Positions 8,225 to 16,535 of a stretch of 64,000 bases of DNA are shown piece by piece. Each line of letters opens with the position of its first letter. The stretch's first letter is position 1. The DNA comes from DASUTB01 sp036374835 (GTDB lineage Bacteria > Actinomycetota > Actinomycetes > Jiangellales > Jiangellaceae). Both the position numbers and the translations under genes were made by a program. The notes beneath the pieces are model-generated. The model was not told where the DNA came from. It did not search any database and saw only the letters and a program-made list of their open reading frames with translations. Location of the stretch: NCBI GenBank assembly GCA_036374835.1, contig DASUTB010000043.1, positions 62,001 through 126,000 of the forward strand, given 5' to 3'.

Positions 8225-8333
8225 GCTTGGAACTCTGCAACGGACCGCGAACCTGGGCAACACCCAGCGCCTGGGCTGGACATGCTGTACGTTATGAGCA
8301 CAGCAGTAGCCTGTTGGATGGACAGATTGCATA

Positions 8334-8804
8334 GTGGATGACCTGGATGCCCGAATCATACGCCTGTTCACCGCAGAACCCCGAGTTGGCGTGCTCGAGG
8401 CGTCGCGGCAGCTCGGCGTCGCGCGGGGCACCGTCCAGGCGCGGCTCGACCGGCTGACGACCGCCGGCGTCGTCAAGACGTTCGCTCCGACGCTCGACCC
8501 CGAGGCGATGGGCTTCACCGTGACGGCGTTCGCCACGCTCGAGATCCGCCAGGGCGCCCGCGACCGGGTCGCGGCTCATCTCGGGCGGATACCGCAGGTC
8601 CTGGAGGTTCACACGATCACCGGGCAGGGCGACCTGCTCGCCCGTATCGTCGCCCGGGACAACCACGACCTCCAGCTGGTCATCGACGACCTCGTGGGGG
8701 ACGAGGACATCGTGCGGACGTCGACCCTCATCGCATTGTCGACCGTCGTCGAGCCGCGCATACTTCCACTGGTCGAGGTGGTGACCCGCGCGAGCGAACC
8801 GTAG
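8334..8804 (+). CDS. Lrp/AsnC family transcriptional regulator
   Basis: A 156-residue regulator starting at GTG 8334. Residues 1-50 form the AsnC winged helix-turn-helix (ASRQLGVARGTVQARLDRL), and residues ~65-145 the RAM ligand-binding domain (VTAFATLEI, HTITGQGDLLARIVARD). It lacks a clear ribosome-binding site. It is divergent from hppD with ~110 bp between, so it probably controls hppD in response to tyrosine, phenylalanine or a derivative (inference from position). Confidence 0.9.
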   Translation: MDDLDARIIRLFTAEPRVGVLEASRQLGVARGTVQARLDRLTTAGVVKTFAPTLDPEAMGFTVTAFATLEIRQGARDRVAAHLGRIPQVLEVHTITGQGDLLARIVARDNHDLQLVIDDLVGDEDIVRTSTLIALSTVVEPRILPLVEVVTRASEP

Positions 8805-8851
8805 TACCCCCCTTGCCAGGGCATAGGGGGATGGGGGTTGAATGTACGACG

Positions 8852-9508
8852 ATGTCCTACAGCGACTACGGCGACTATGGTGACGAGCCCCGGCGTCCCA
8901 GCCGACGGGCTGCGCGGGAGCCGGCAGGTCCGGCCAAGGTCCAAGGAAGCACAGCGGCGGCCATCCTCGTCTTCGTCGCCATAGTCGGATTCGGCATCGG
9001 CGCAATCATCGGCAACTCGGGCGGCGACGATCAGGACCCTGCGGCGGCACAGGAGCAGGACGGCGCCCCGCTGGGCACGCCGAACGACCAGACCACCAGC
9101 CCGGACGATACCGAGGCTGACGACGGCACCGACGAGGGCGACGGCACCGACGACGGCGAGAACAGCGACGACGAGGTCACAGGCGGCGAGGGCATCACGC
9201 TGACCTCGCAACAGGACGGCGGCGAAGTCCCGGCCGGAGAGTCGGGCACGATCGACGTCCAAGCCACGCTCGACTCCGGGGAAGAAGGCGTGACGCTCCG
9301 CGTAGAGCGCAGCCTCGACGGCGGCCAGACATGGGAGCCGTTCTGCGACGCGTGTACCGACGAGACGTCGGGGAGCGGTTCGTACTCCACCAATTTCTGG
9401 ACGGGCCAGACCGGCGAGAACCAGTTCCGCGTCGTCGGTCCGGACGGCCTCGCCTCGAACCCCATCAGCGTCAACGTGGTGGACAGCGAGGGCGACGACT
9501 CCGGATAG
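8852..9508 (+). CDS. single-pass membrane protein with acidic linker (tandem paralogue 1)
   Basis: A 218-residue protein of unknown function. Residues 1-35 are polar and tyrosine/arginine-rich (MSYSDYGDYGDEPRRPSRR). A transmembrane helix follows (AAAILVFVAIVGFGIGAIIG), then ~60 residues very rich in Asp/Glu/Gly/Thr, then a ~80-residue beta-rich extracellular domain with two cysteines (FCDACTDE) that may pair. The domain may be immunoglobulin-like (RVERSLDGGQTWEPF), but I do not recognise a named family. The next gene is a close paralogue with the same architecture. The start was chosen because the block around ATG 8852 is conserved in the paralogue. Confidence 0.75.
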   Translation: MSYSDYGDYGDEPRRPSRRAAREPAGPAKVQGSTAAAILVFVAIVGFGIGAIIGNSGGDDQDPAAAQEQDGAPLGTPNDQTTSPDDTEADDGTDEGDGTDDGENSDDEVTGGEGITLTSQQDGGEVPAGESGTIDVQATLDSGEEGVTLRVERSLDGGQTWEPFCDACTDETSGSGSYSTNFWTGQTGENQFRVVGPDGLASNPISVNVVDSEGDDSG

Positions 9509-9561
9509 CAGCCGGCATCCCGCTTGCGTCCGCCTAGAGCTGTAGGAGTTGAATGTAGGAG

Positions 9562-10203
9562 ATGTCCTACAACGACTCGTACGGCCCCGAACCCCGGCGA
9601 CCCGGCCGGCGGGCAACCCATGAGCCGGCCGGCTCGGCCAAGGTCCAAGGAACCACGGCGGCGGCCGTCCTGGTTCTCGTCGCCATCGTCGGGTTCGGTA
9701 TCGGCGCGATCATGGGCAACGCCAGCGGCGCCGACCCGGCCGATACGGCCGCCGACGACCAGGAAGGCGCTGCGCAAGGCACGCCGGCCGAACAGAGCGA
9801 CTCAGACGACGCCGACGACGAGGGCGACGACGAAGAGTCGTCGGACATCGCGGTCACGTTCGAGATGGACGACAGCGCGTCCGCCGGTGAGGAGTTGGAG
9901 TACCGCGTGTTCACCGATCCGCCACAGCCGGGCCTCGTGCTCGGTATCGAACGGCGACTACCCGGGCGGGACTGGGAGCCGTTCGGTGATCCGCAGGTCC
10001 AAGCCGAGACCAATGAGGACGGCGAGGACGAGGGGTACGTCATCACCGGTGTCGCCGGCGAAGCCGAATGGCGCGTCGTCGGCGAGATCGACGGGCAGCG
10101 CGTCGAGTCCAACGTCGTCACCGCGACGATCACAGAGGAGGACGACAACTCCGGGCGCGGCAACGGGAACGGCAACAACGACGACGATGACGATGACGAC
10201 TGA
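9562..10203 (+). CDS. single-pass membrane protein with acidic linker (tandem paralogue 2)
   Basis: A 213-residue paralogue of the preceding gene: MSYNDSYGPEPRRPGRR head, an AAAVLVLVAIVGFGIGAIMG membrane helix, an acidic linker, a beta-rich domain (LGIERRLPGRDWEPFG), then an extra Asn/Gly/Asp-rich tail ending in seven aspartates. The cysteines of paralogue 1 are absent. The DNA around the two start codons is nearly identical (GTTGAATGTA..GA..GATGTCCTAC), so the duplication included the translation start. The acidic tail could bind divalent cations or cell-wall polymers (speculative). Confidence 0.75.
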   Translation: MSYNDSYGPEPRRPGRRATHEPAGSAKVQGTTAAAVLVLVAIVGFGIGAIMGNASGADPADTAADDQEGAAQGTPAEQSDSDDADDEGDDEESSDIAVTFEMDDSASAGEELEYRVFTDPPQPGLVLGIERRLPGRDWEPFGDPQVQAETNEDGEDEGYVITGVAGEAEWRVVGEIDGQRVESNVVTATITEEDDNSGRGNGNGNNDDDDDDD

Positions 10204-10213
10204 ACCACAGGCG

Positions 10214-10885
10214 TCACGACAACAGTTGCGCCACCCGCCCTGCCGCGGCGACCACACTCGGGCCGATCTTCGCCGGATCGAACTCGCCGAGCGCGACCAC
10301 GCCGACACTCGCCTCCACACCGATCGCACCTAGCACCGGCGCGGCGACGCCGTGCGCCCCGGCCTGCAGCTCACCGACGCTCGCGACGTAATCCCGCCGC
10401 TCCGGATGTTCCCTCGCCGCCAGGATCGCCCGGCCGGCCGCGCCGCGCTCCAGCGGATGTCGGCTACCCACCCGGTACGCCACGTGGTACGCGGTCCATG
10501 TGGGCTCGACGACGGCGACCGCGAGCGCCTCACCGCTGTCGGCGACGGTCAGGTGCGCGGTGGCGCCCACCTCTTCGGCGAGCTCGCGCAGGACGGGCAA
10601 TGCCGCCTGGCGTAGCAACGGGTGGACGGCACCGGCCAAGCGAAGCGCGCCGAAGCCCAGCGAGATCCGGCCATCGGGAGTGCGCCGCAAGAGGCCGTGC
10701 CGCTCCAGGGTGGCCGCGAGCCGATACACCGCGGTGCGGTTCGCGCCGAGCGCTGCGGCCGCCTCGGTGATCGTCATCCTGCCGCCTGAGTCGGCGAGCA
10801 GCGAGAGCAGCTGCAAACCCCGGTCGAGCGTCTTGGAGATCTCCGCGGTCACGGAACCGAGGCTAGCCGCACTCCAGACCGTCAC
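10214..10885 (-). CDS. IclR family transcriptional regulator
   Basis: A 223-residue regulator. The winged helix-turn-helix spans about residues 15-75 (ITEAAAALGANRTAVYRLAATLERHGLL) and the ligand-binding domain follows (VGSRHPLERGAAGRAILA). The GTG at 10885 overlaps the TGA of the MFS gene (GTGA), which favours this start; GTG 10852 is an alternative. Its operon with an exporter-like MFS gene suggests that it controls that transporter, but the ligand is unknown. Confidence 0.87.
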   Translation of the reverse strand: MTVWSAASLGSVTAEISKTLDRGLQLLSLLADSGGRMTITEAAAALGANRTAVYRLAATLERHGLLRRTPDGRISLGFGALRLAGAVHPLLRQAALPVLRELAEEVGATAHLTVADSGEALAVAVVEPTWTAYHVAYRVGSRHPLERGAAGRAILAAREHPERRDYVASVGELQAGAHGVAAPVLGAIGVEASVGVVALGEFDPAKIGPSVVAAAGRVAQLLS

Positions 10886-12297
10886 GCCACGCCTGGCACA
10901 CGCGGCTCGCCCGGATCAGGCGCCGCAGGTTCCATGCCACGGTGAACCCGAACGCGCCCGGACGCCCACGATCCGGCGACGGCCACGGCGACCATCACTC
11001 CTCCGATGACGGCGTACACACCGGGACGGGTGCCGCCGGCCGCCTCATGGGACGTACCGAAGATCACGCCGGCCACGCCGACGAAGGCGAGCGAGAACAG
11101 CGCGTCGCACAACTGCAGAGCCGCGGAGTTGGCCCCGTGATCCGCGGGTGGCGAGAGCTGGAACAGCAGCACCGAAATCGTGGCGATCGACATACCCATG
11201 CCGACTGCGCCGATCGACCACGCCACGGCGGCGACCCATGCCGGCACGGCCGGGATGAGCACCAGACCGGTCGCCGCGATTCCGGTGGCCACGACGCCGC
11301 TGCCGATCCGCAGGAGCATGTAACGCGGGACGGCGAGTCCAGGCCGGCCCTGGTACCACGAGCCGGCCGCCCAGCCGATCGCGCCGCCGGTCAGCGCCAG
11401 CCCGGCCAGCGTCGTCGACAGGCCGCGCTGGTCGACGAGCATCAGCGGCACGAACGCCTCGGCGCCGAGGAAGGCGCCGGCCAGGATGCCCCGCATCGTC
11501 ACGACCGTCGGAAGGCCCCGGCGCAGGATGAGAGCCCCAGGCGGCAGTAGGCGCGGCACACTCGGCACCAGCATCACGAACGCCGCCAGAGCCAGCACGA
11601 TCGCGCCGGCGTCGCGCTGCAGCCCGGCCGCCTGCAGCAGGCCCATGCCCGCTGCGGTCGCCGCGGCGAACCAGAGCCTGCCACGGCGGCGCACTCCTAC
11701 GCCGTCCTGCGGCCCGTCGAACGCCATGATCTGCGGCAGTGCGATCAGGATGGGAACGGCGACCAGCGGCATCACACCGACGAACACCAACCGCCAGCTC
11801 AGGTAGTCGGCCATCGAGCCGGCGATGAGCGGCCCGACTATCGACGGCAGCACCCAGGCGGCGGCCAGCGCGGCGAAGATCCGGGGCCGTAGATCCTCGC
11901 CGTACGCCCGGCCGATCACGACGTACAACGCAACGATGACCAGGCCCGCACCAAGACCTTGGGTGGCTCGCCCGGCGATGAACGTCCACATCCCGGTCGC
12001 CGTGCCGGAGACCAGCAGCCCGGCTGCGAACACCGCCGCGCCGGTCAGCAGCGGCAACCTGGGACCGCGCCGGTCGCACACCTCGCCAGAGACGACCATC
12101 GCGAACAGGCTCATCGTCAGCATGGCCGAGAACGCCCAGGCATAACGGCTGATCCCGTCGAGTTCGTCGACGGCTTTGGGCATGACCGTCGCCACCGCCA
12201 TGTACTCGAAGGCGATGACCACGACGGTAGCTACGATGCCGATGGTCAGCCGACGATGTGCCGGGCCGAGAATGCTCGCCGGCGCCGTGATCGTCAC
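10882..12297 (-). CDS. MFS transporter
   Basis: A ~471-residue major-facilitator protein with 12-14 hydrophobic helices. The FEYMAVATVMPKAVDELDG start of helix 1, VCDRRGPRLPLLTGA (the helix 2-3 loop motif A) and the GRATQGLGAGLVIVALYVVIG stretch resemble DHA2-type drug exporters. I chose GTG 12297. A TATGAT box (minus strand, 12304-12309) ends six bases before it, which would give a leaderless transcript; GTG 12330 is possible but would contain that box. It is co-transcribed with the IclR regulator. The substrate is unknown. Confidence 0.88.
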   Translation of the reverse strand: MTITAPASILGPAHRRLTIGIVATVVVIAFEYMAVATVMPKAVDELDGISRYAWAFSAMLTMSLFAMVVSGEVCDRRGPRLPLLTGAAVFAAGLLVSGTATGMWTFIAGRATQGLGAGLVIVALYVVIGRAYGEDLRPRIFAALAAAWVLPSIVGPLIAGSMADYLSWRLVFVGVMPLVAVPILIALPQIMAFDGPQDGVGVRRRGRLWFAAATAAGMGLLQAAGLQRDAGAIVLALAAFVMLVPSVPRLLPPGALILRRGLPTVVTMRGILAGAFLGAEAFVPLMLVDQRGLSTTLAGLALTGGAIGWAAGSWYQGRPGLAVPRYMLLRIGSGVVATGIAATGLVLIPAVPAWVAAVAWSIGAVGMGMSIATISVLLFQLSPPADHGANSAALQLCDALFSLAFVGVAGVIFGTSHEAAGGTRPGVYAVIGGVMVAVAVAGSWASGRVRVHRGMEPAAPDPGEPRVPGVA

Positions 12298-12348
12298 GCA
12301 CGAATCATACAGTCGCACCTTACCGCGCACGGATGGCGCGGGCCAGGG

Positions 12349-12663
12349 CTAGCGGCGCCGCCACAACACGAGCACGGCGGCCCCGACGAGCGCACCGGCC
12401 ACCGCTCCGATGAGCTCCGGGCGCGGTCGGCCACGGTCGGTGAACAGCAGACCCTTCGCGCCGCGCACGCTGCTGCGCGCCACGTGCTTGGGGCTCAACC
12501 GGTCGACCAGGGCATCGATGTTCGCTGACAGGCGTTGTGCGGTCGCCTCGAGGTCCGCCTCGATCTGAGCCGCACTGCGACGACGTTCCTTGCCCGCGTC
12601 GCCGTCGCCGGCGGACGTCGCGACCTCGGACTGTCGCAAGGCGGGAACGGCACTGTCGGTCAT
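12349..12663 (-). CDS. DUF3618 domain-containing protein
   Basis: A 104-residue protein with the DUF3618 core RRSAAQIEADLEATAQRL..NIDALVDRLSPKHVAR (residues ~29-63) and a C-terminal membrane helix (ELIGAVAGALVGAAVLVLW) ending in arginines. Actinobacterial members are small membrane-anchored proteins of unknown function. It stands between the MFS operon and the metal-transport operon and is probably expressed alone. Confidence 0.85.
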   Translation of the reverse strand: MTDSAVPALRQSEVATSAGDGDAGKERRRSAAQIEADLEATAQRLSANIDALVDRLSPKHVARSSVRGAKGLLFTDRGRPRPELIGAVAGALVGAAVLVLWRRR

Positions 12664-12731
12664 GCTCCAACGCTACTGCAGGAAGACCGTTCCCGACCCG
12701 TCAAACGGATCACAAGCCGACTCGCAGTGGA

Positions 12732-13502
12732 TCACATCGCCCTAGGCGCCACCGTGGAACCGGGATCGAATCCGAACGGCAGCTCCAGCCGGTGGGCAGT
12801 GAGCAGCTCATCGTCACTCAGAATGTCGGCTGTGCTGCCGTCTGCGACGATCGTGCCACCAGACAACACGGCCGAGCGCGGGCACAGTTGTAACGCGAAC
12901 GGAAGATCATGCGTCACGAGCAGCACGGTGACGTCAAGACGCTCGATCACCTCGGCCAGCTCGCGCCGGCTGGCCGGATCGAGGTTGCTCGTGGGTTCGT
13001 CCAGGACGAGGATCTCCGGCCGCATCGCCAGGACGGTTGCGACGGCGACCCGCCGGCGCTGTCCGAATGACAGGTGATGTGGCGGCCGGCCGCCGTGTTC
13101 GCTCATTCCGACGGCGTCCAGCGCCTCGGCGACCCGCGCATCGAGCTGCGCGCCGGCCAGTCCCAGGTTGGCCGGACCGAACGCCACGTCGTCCCGCACC
13201 GTAGGCATGAACAGCTGGTCGTCCGGATCCTGGAAGACGATGCCGACCCGGCGCCGGATCTCCTTCAGCGCCGCCTTGTCGTCCGGACGGACGTCCAGCC
13301 CGCCGACCCGCACCGAGCCGAGCCCACCGGACAGGATGCCGTTGAGGTGCAGCACGAGTGTCGTCTTACCGGCCCCGTTCGGCCCGAGCAGCGCCACCCG
13401 TTCGCCGCGCTCGACGGTGATATCCACGCCGAACAGCGCTTGGTGCCCGTCCGGATAGGCGTACGCGAGCCCGGTCACGTCAAGAGATGGTGGGACGGTC
13501 AT
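12732..13502 (-). CDS. cbiO: ECF-type cobalt/nickel transporter ATP-binding protein
   Basis: A 256-residue ABC ATPase of the CbiO/EcfA type. It has Walker A GPNGAGKTT, a Q-loop FQDPDDQLF, the signature LSFGQRRRVAVA, Walker B ILVLDEPT followed by SNLDP, and an H-loop VTHDLPF. The FQDPDDQLF form of the Q-loop is characteristic of ECF importers. It is the last gene of a cbiMN-cbiQ-cbiO operon; its ATG overlaps the stop of cbiQ (ATGA). It would energise metal import across the cell membrane. Confidence 0.92.
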   Translation of the reverse strand: MTVPPSLDVTGLAYAYPDGHQALFGVDITVERGERVALLGPNGAGKTTLVLHLNGILSGGLGSVRVGGLDVRPDDKAALKEIRRRVGIVFQDPDDQLFMPTVRDDVAFGPANLGLAGAQLDARVAEALDAVGMSEHGGRPPHHLSFGQRRRVAVATVLAMRPEILVLDEPTSNLDPASRRELAEVIERLDVTVLLVTHDLPFALQLCPRSAVLSGGTIVADGSTADILSDDELLTAHRLELPFGFDPGSTVAPRAM

Positions 13503-14263
13503 GAAAGCACCACCGCCGTCAACAGCACGATGAGCGCGGCCGCGACGGGCAGCACCGCCGCCAACGCCCAGTCCGCCGGTCTCGCGGTCGCCGAGCCGGC
13601 AAGCGGCATCGCGCCGGTGTAGCCACGCGAAAGCATCGCCAGGTGAACTCGCTCCCCTCGTTCGTAGGTCCGGATGAACAACGCGCCGGCACTCTGCGCG
13701 GCAACGCGCAGGTGACCGAGGTGGCGCGCATCGAATGCGCGCGACTCGCGGGCGATCCGCATGCGGCGCATGTCGGCGGCCACCACGTCGGCATACCGAA
13801 CCATGAACGCGGCGATCTCGACGAGCCGAGCAGGGAGCCGCAACCGCTGCAGACCGAGCAGCAGGTCACGAGCGTCCGTCGTGGCGGCCAGCAGGATGGA
13901 CGCGACCACTCCAAGAGTGCCCTTGACCGCGATGTTCCATGCGGCGAACAGGCCCTCGGACGAGAGCGACAGCCCGAGCACCTCCACGCGCTCCCCCGCG
14001 ACGACGAACGGCAACAGCGCGGCGAACACCAGGAACGGCACCTCGACAAGCGCACGCGTCACGATGAACTTCGGCGGCACACGTGCTGCCGCGGCGACCG
14101 CGGCCAGCAGCACACCGAACCCGGCGAACGCGGCGAACTCTTCCCGCGGCGTCGCGACGACGATCAGCACGAACGCCAGCAACGCAACCACCTTGGCGTG
14201 TGCCGGCAGCCGGTGCACGACGGTGTCGCCGTGCCGGTACAGCAGGTGCGAATGCCCGCTCAT
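13499..14263 (-). CDS. cbiQ: ECF-type cobalt/nickel transporter permease CbiQ
   Basis: A 254-residue integral membrane T-component starting at ATG 14263. It opens with HGDTVVHRLPAHAKVVALLAFVLIVVATP. The cytoplasmic coupling region contains the two Ala-Arg-Gly/Ala-type motifs that contact the ATPase (ARESRAFD and LSRGYTGAM). It overlaps both operon neighbours by 4 bp (ATGA at each junction), so the three subunits are translated in a coupled manner. Confidence 0.9.
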   Translation of the reverse strand: MSGHSHLLYRHGDTVVHRLPAHAKVVALLAFVLIVVATPREEFAAFAGFGVLLAAVAAAARVPPKFIVTRALVEVPFLVFAALLPFVVAGERVEVLGLSLSSEGLFAAWNIAVKGTLGVVASILLAATTDARDLLLGLQRLRLPARLVEIAAFMVRYADVVAADMRRMRIARESRAFDARHLGHLRVAAQSAGALFIRTYERGERVHLAMLSRGYTGAMPLAGSATARPADWALAAVLPVAAALIVLLTAVVLS

Positions 14264-15288
14264 GACGCCTTGTGCCTCTCCACCGTCGAACCGCGGGTCC
14301 GCACGATACGAAACAGGATGAGGCCGACCGCCAGCACCGCCGCGGCGCCGATGAGGCCGGCGACCCCGACCGGGATGCCGCCCACTTCGCCGTAGTCGGC
14401 CAGCGCGAAGCGGCCGAACGCGTGGTCGCGTGCGGCGTCGGCGAAGCCTTCGGCGTCGGCGACGCTCTCCAGACCGTCCGGCGACGCGCTGGCGACGAAG
14501 CTCATCACTCCCGCCACCAGTGCCGCCGCGACTCCGCCGCCGATCAGGAGCCCGCGCCGGCTCACCCGCGCCGGTTCGCGCGCCGGCTGCGGCTCGGGCG
14601 TGACGACCGTGCCATCCGGCAGCTTGAGCAGCAACGGTGCGCGCAGCCCGCGCGCCGCATAGACGAGATCCGGCCGAACCGCGAGCACCGCGCTCACGGT
14701 CAGCGCGGTGATGGCCGCCTCTCCGGCGCCGATCCCGAGGTGTACCCCGATCATGCTGGTCAAGAGCGTTCCGAAGGGCAGTTCGGCCGCACCGCCGATC
14801 GCGAACAGCACCGTGAAGACGCCGGCCGCCGCAGGCACGGAGAGCGCTGCCCCGATCGCCGCGGCGGGAACGACGGACATCGGGCGCCGCGGCAGCACTA
14901 CGAGGACCGCCTTGGTGACGAGCCAGCCGAACCCGACGGCGACCAGACCCAGCAGCGTGAGGTTCGTGCCCAGCGCCGTCAACCCTCCGTCGGCGAAGAG
15001 CAGCGCCTGGAGCAGGAGCACGACCGACATCACGAGCACCGCGGTCCACGGCCCGACGAGCACCGCGGCCAGCGCTCCTCCGATCAGGTGCCCGCTGGTG
15101 CCGGCACCGACCGGGAAGTTGACCATTTGGGTGGCGAAGATGAACGTCGCGGTCAGGCCGGCCAGCGGCGCCTGCTTCTCGTCCAGTTCGTCACGGGACT
15201 TTCGCAGCGCGACCGCCACGCCGGCTGCGGCGGCCGCACCCGTGGCGATCGAGGTCGGTGCGTCGAAGAATCCATCCGGGACATGCAT
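14260..15288 (-). CDS. cbiM: CbiM-type metal-binding S-component fused to a CbiN/PDGLE domain
   Basis: A 342-residue membrane protein. The mature N-terminus begins Met-His (MHVPDGFFD); in CbiM/NikM proteins the N-terminal amine and His2 bind the metal, which fixes the start at 15288. Residues 1-~215 are the CbiM domain. After a short linker a second part carries a membrane helix and the PDGLE motif (ASPDGLESVADAEGF) plus a last helix, matching CbiN-like/PDGLE domains. The fusion replaces a separate cbiN. A Nur-like box upstream, no cobalamin riboswitch, and a nickel SOD elsewhere in the window all argue for nickel rather than cobalt (inference). Confidence 0.9.
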   Translation of the reverse strand: MHVPDGFFDAPTSIATGAAAAAGVAVALRKSRDELDEKQAPLAGLTATFIFATQMVNFPVGAGTSGHLIGGALAAVLVGPWTAVLVMSVVLLLQALLFADGGLTALGTNLTLLGLVAVGFGWLVTKAVLVVLPRRPMSVVPAAAIGAALSVPAAAGVFTVLFAIGGAAELPFGTLLTSMIGVHLGIGAGEAAITALTVSAVLAVRPDLVYAARGLRAPLLLKLPDGTVVTPEPQPAREPARVSRRGLLIGGGVAAALVAGVMSFVASASPDGLESVADAEGFADAARDHAFGRFALADYGEVGGIPVGVAGLIGAAAVLAVGLILFRIVRTRGSTVERHKAS

Positions 15289-15295
15289 ACCGCTT

Positions 15296-15301
15296 ATCTT
15301 A
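15296..15301 (-). promoter_or_regulatory. -10 box TAAGAT of the metal-transport operon (leaderless start)
   Basis: Read on the minus strand, TAAGAT is followed by seven bases and then the ATG of cbiM. Transcription would start at or next to the start codon, and there is no Shine-Dalgarno sequence. Confidence 0.5.
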
Positions 15302-15302
15302 A

Positions 15303-15319
15303 TTGCAAACTATTCGCAA
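15303..15319. promoter_or_regulatory. Nur-like box TTGCAA-N5-TCGCAA
   Basis: It matches the published nickel-regulator Nur box form tTGCaa-N5-ttGCAA at all but one position. It lies in the spacer of the cbiM promoter, directly before the TAAGAT -10 box, where a nickel-bound Nur repressor would block RNA polymerase. Confidence 0.68.
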
Positions 15320-15323
15320 TAGT

Positions 15324-15394
15324 CGTTCGATCACGTTCGGCAGGCACAGCCACATCACACCACCCGTGCATGCATAGTGTGATGTCGCTACGCC
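15324..15394 (-). repeat. family P palindromic element, copy P1
   Basis: A 71-bp imperfect hairpin with the constant tail TGCCGAACGTGATCGAACG, here on the minus strand and pointing toward cbiM. It is the mirror image of P2, with 66 of 71 positions identical; together they enclose the AbiEi-type gene. Confidence 0.75.
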
Positions 15395-15499
15395 TTGTGA
15401 CGCGTGGCTTCTGACACCGTGACGCCAAACGGCCCAGTTATCCACAGATCGGTTCGCGGCAGGTGCACACGCCATTCAGCCAAGCCGACACTGGCCGGC

Positions 15500-16465
15500 A
15501 TGAACGCAGCCCTAGCAGCCATCGCGGCCCGGCAAGGCGGCGTCGTCATGCGCGCCCAAGCCCGCGAAGCCGGCTACCCGAGAGACGAGATCGACTTCCT
15601 CGTCAGGCGCGGCGAATGGATCTCGCTGCGTCGAGGTGCGTACGTCGAGCGCGACCTGGCGGACTCGATGTCCGACGAACAACGCCATCGCGCCTTGGTC
15701 CACGCCGTCGTCCGGAGTCTCCGCTTTCCTGCCGTGGTCAGCCACGTCTCCGCGGCCTTGATCCACGGATTGCCGGTCTGGGGTCTAGACCTGTCCGAGG
15801 TGCACGTCAGCCGGCGGGATCTGCATGCACCGCGTCACGAGGCAGGTGTGCATCATCATTCGGGTGCGTTGCGCGACGAGGAGGTCGTCACCGTCGCCGG
15901 GATCCGGGTGACGAACCTGGCTCGGACGGTCATCGACACGGCCCGGATATCAACGTTCGAGGCCGGGGTGGTCGTCGCGGACGCCGCGTTCGCGCGGGAC
16001 GACGACGGGCAACGCCGCGCTCTCGAGCGGCTCGACACGATGCGCGACTGGGCGGGTGCTCGTCAGGCAGGTTCGGTCGTCGAGTTCGCCGATGGACGCT
16101 CCGAGAGTGTCGGCGAGTCGCGCTGCAGAGTGTGCTTCCGCGAGGCCGGATTGCCGCGACCTCAGCTGCAGTACGAGGTGAGAAACTCCGGAGGCGGGCT
16201 CATCGGACGCACCGACTACCACTTCGAAGAGTTTCGGACCCTCGGGGAGTTCGACGGCAAAGGTAAGTACTTTCGCGACCTCAAGCCCGGTGACGACCCG
16301 GGCGACGTGGTCTGGCGGGAGAAGAAGCGTGAGGATCGGCTTCGCGAACTCGGCTTCCAGGTGGGACGCGTCGTCTGGGCCGAACTCGACAAGCCGGGCC
16401 TGGTCGGACACCGCTTCCGCGAGCTATTCGAGCGTGCCGGGCGGAGGCCTGCCCGGTACCACTAG
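15500..16465 (+). CDS. AbiEi antitoxin-type protein with C-terminal endonuclease-like domain
   Basis: A 321-residue protein starting at ATG 15500. Residues 1-~60 form a winged-helix region typical of AbiEi-family antitoxin domains (AREAGYPRDEIDFLVRRGEW, ISLRRGAYV). The middle resembles the AbiEi C-terminal region (VSHVSAALIHGLPVWGLDL; TNLARTVIDTAR). The last ~100 residues look like a DUF559/Vsr-type nuclease fold: GRTDYHF ... GEFDGKGKYFRD supplies D, E and K in PD-(D/E)XK-like spacing. No AbiEii toxin gene is adjacent, so it is not a standard type IV toxin-antitoxin pair. It is bracketed by inverted repeats P1 and P2, and P2 supplies the TAG stop. Confidence 0.75.
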   Translation: MNAALAAIAARQGGVVMRAQAREAGYPRDEIDFLVRRGEWISLRRGAYVERDLADSMSDEQRHRALVHAVVRSLRFPAVVSHVSAALIHGLPVWGLDLSEVHVSRRDLHAPRHEAGVHHHSGALRDEEVVTVAGIRVTNLARTVIDTARISTFEAGVVVADAAFARDDDGQRRALERLDTMRDWAGARQAGSVVEFADGRSESVGESRCRVCFREAGLPRPQLQYEVRNSGGGLIGRTDYHFEEFRTLGEFDGKGKYFRDLKPGDDPGDVVWREKKREDRLRELGFQVGRVVWAELDKPGLVGHRFRELFERAGRRPARYH

Positions 16466-16535
16466 GCATAGCGACATCACACCATGCACGCGCGGGTGGT
16501 GTGATGTGGCTGCGCCTGCCGAACGTGATCGAACG
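16465..16535 (+). repeat. family P palindromic element, copy P2
   Basis: A 71-bp hairpin plus tail that fills the whole space between the AbiEi-type gene and the convergent GH3 gene. It begins at the last base of the TAG stop and ends one base before the GH3 stop codon. Arms pair as GCGACATCACACC with GGTGTGATGTGGC, followed by TGCCGAACGTGATCGAACG. Confidence 0.78.

Noticed and set aside
15289..15323. Cobalamin riboswitch upstream of cbiM
   Set aside because: Only ~35 bp separate the start codon from repeat P1, with a -10 box directly before the ATG, so there is no room for a B12 riboswitch.
15500..16465. A complete type IV AbiE toxin-antitoxin system
   Set aside because: No AbiEii nucleotidyltransferase toxin gene is adjacent; the neighbours are a metal importer and a beta-glucosidase.
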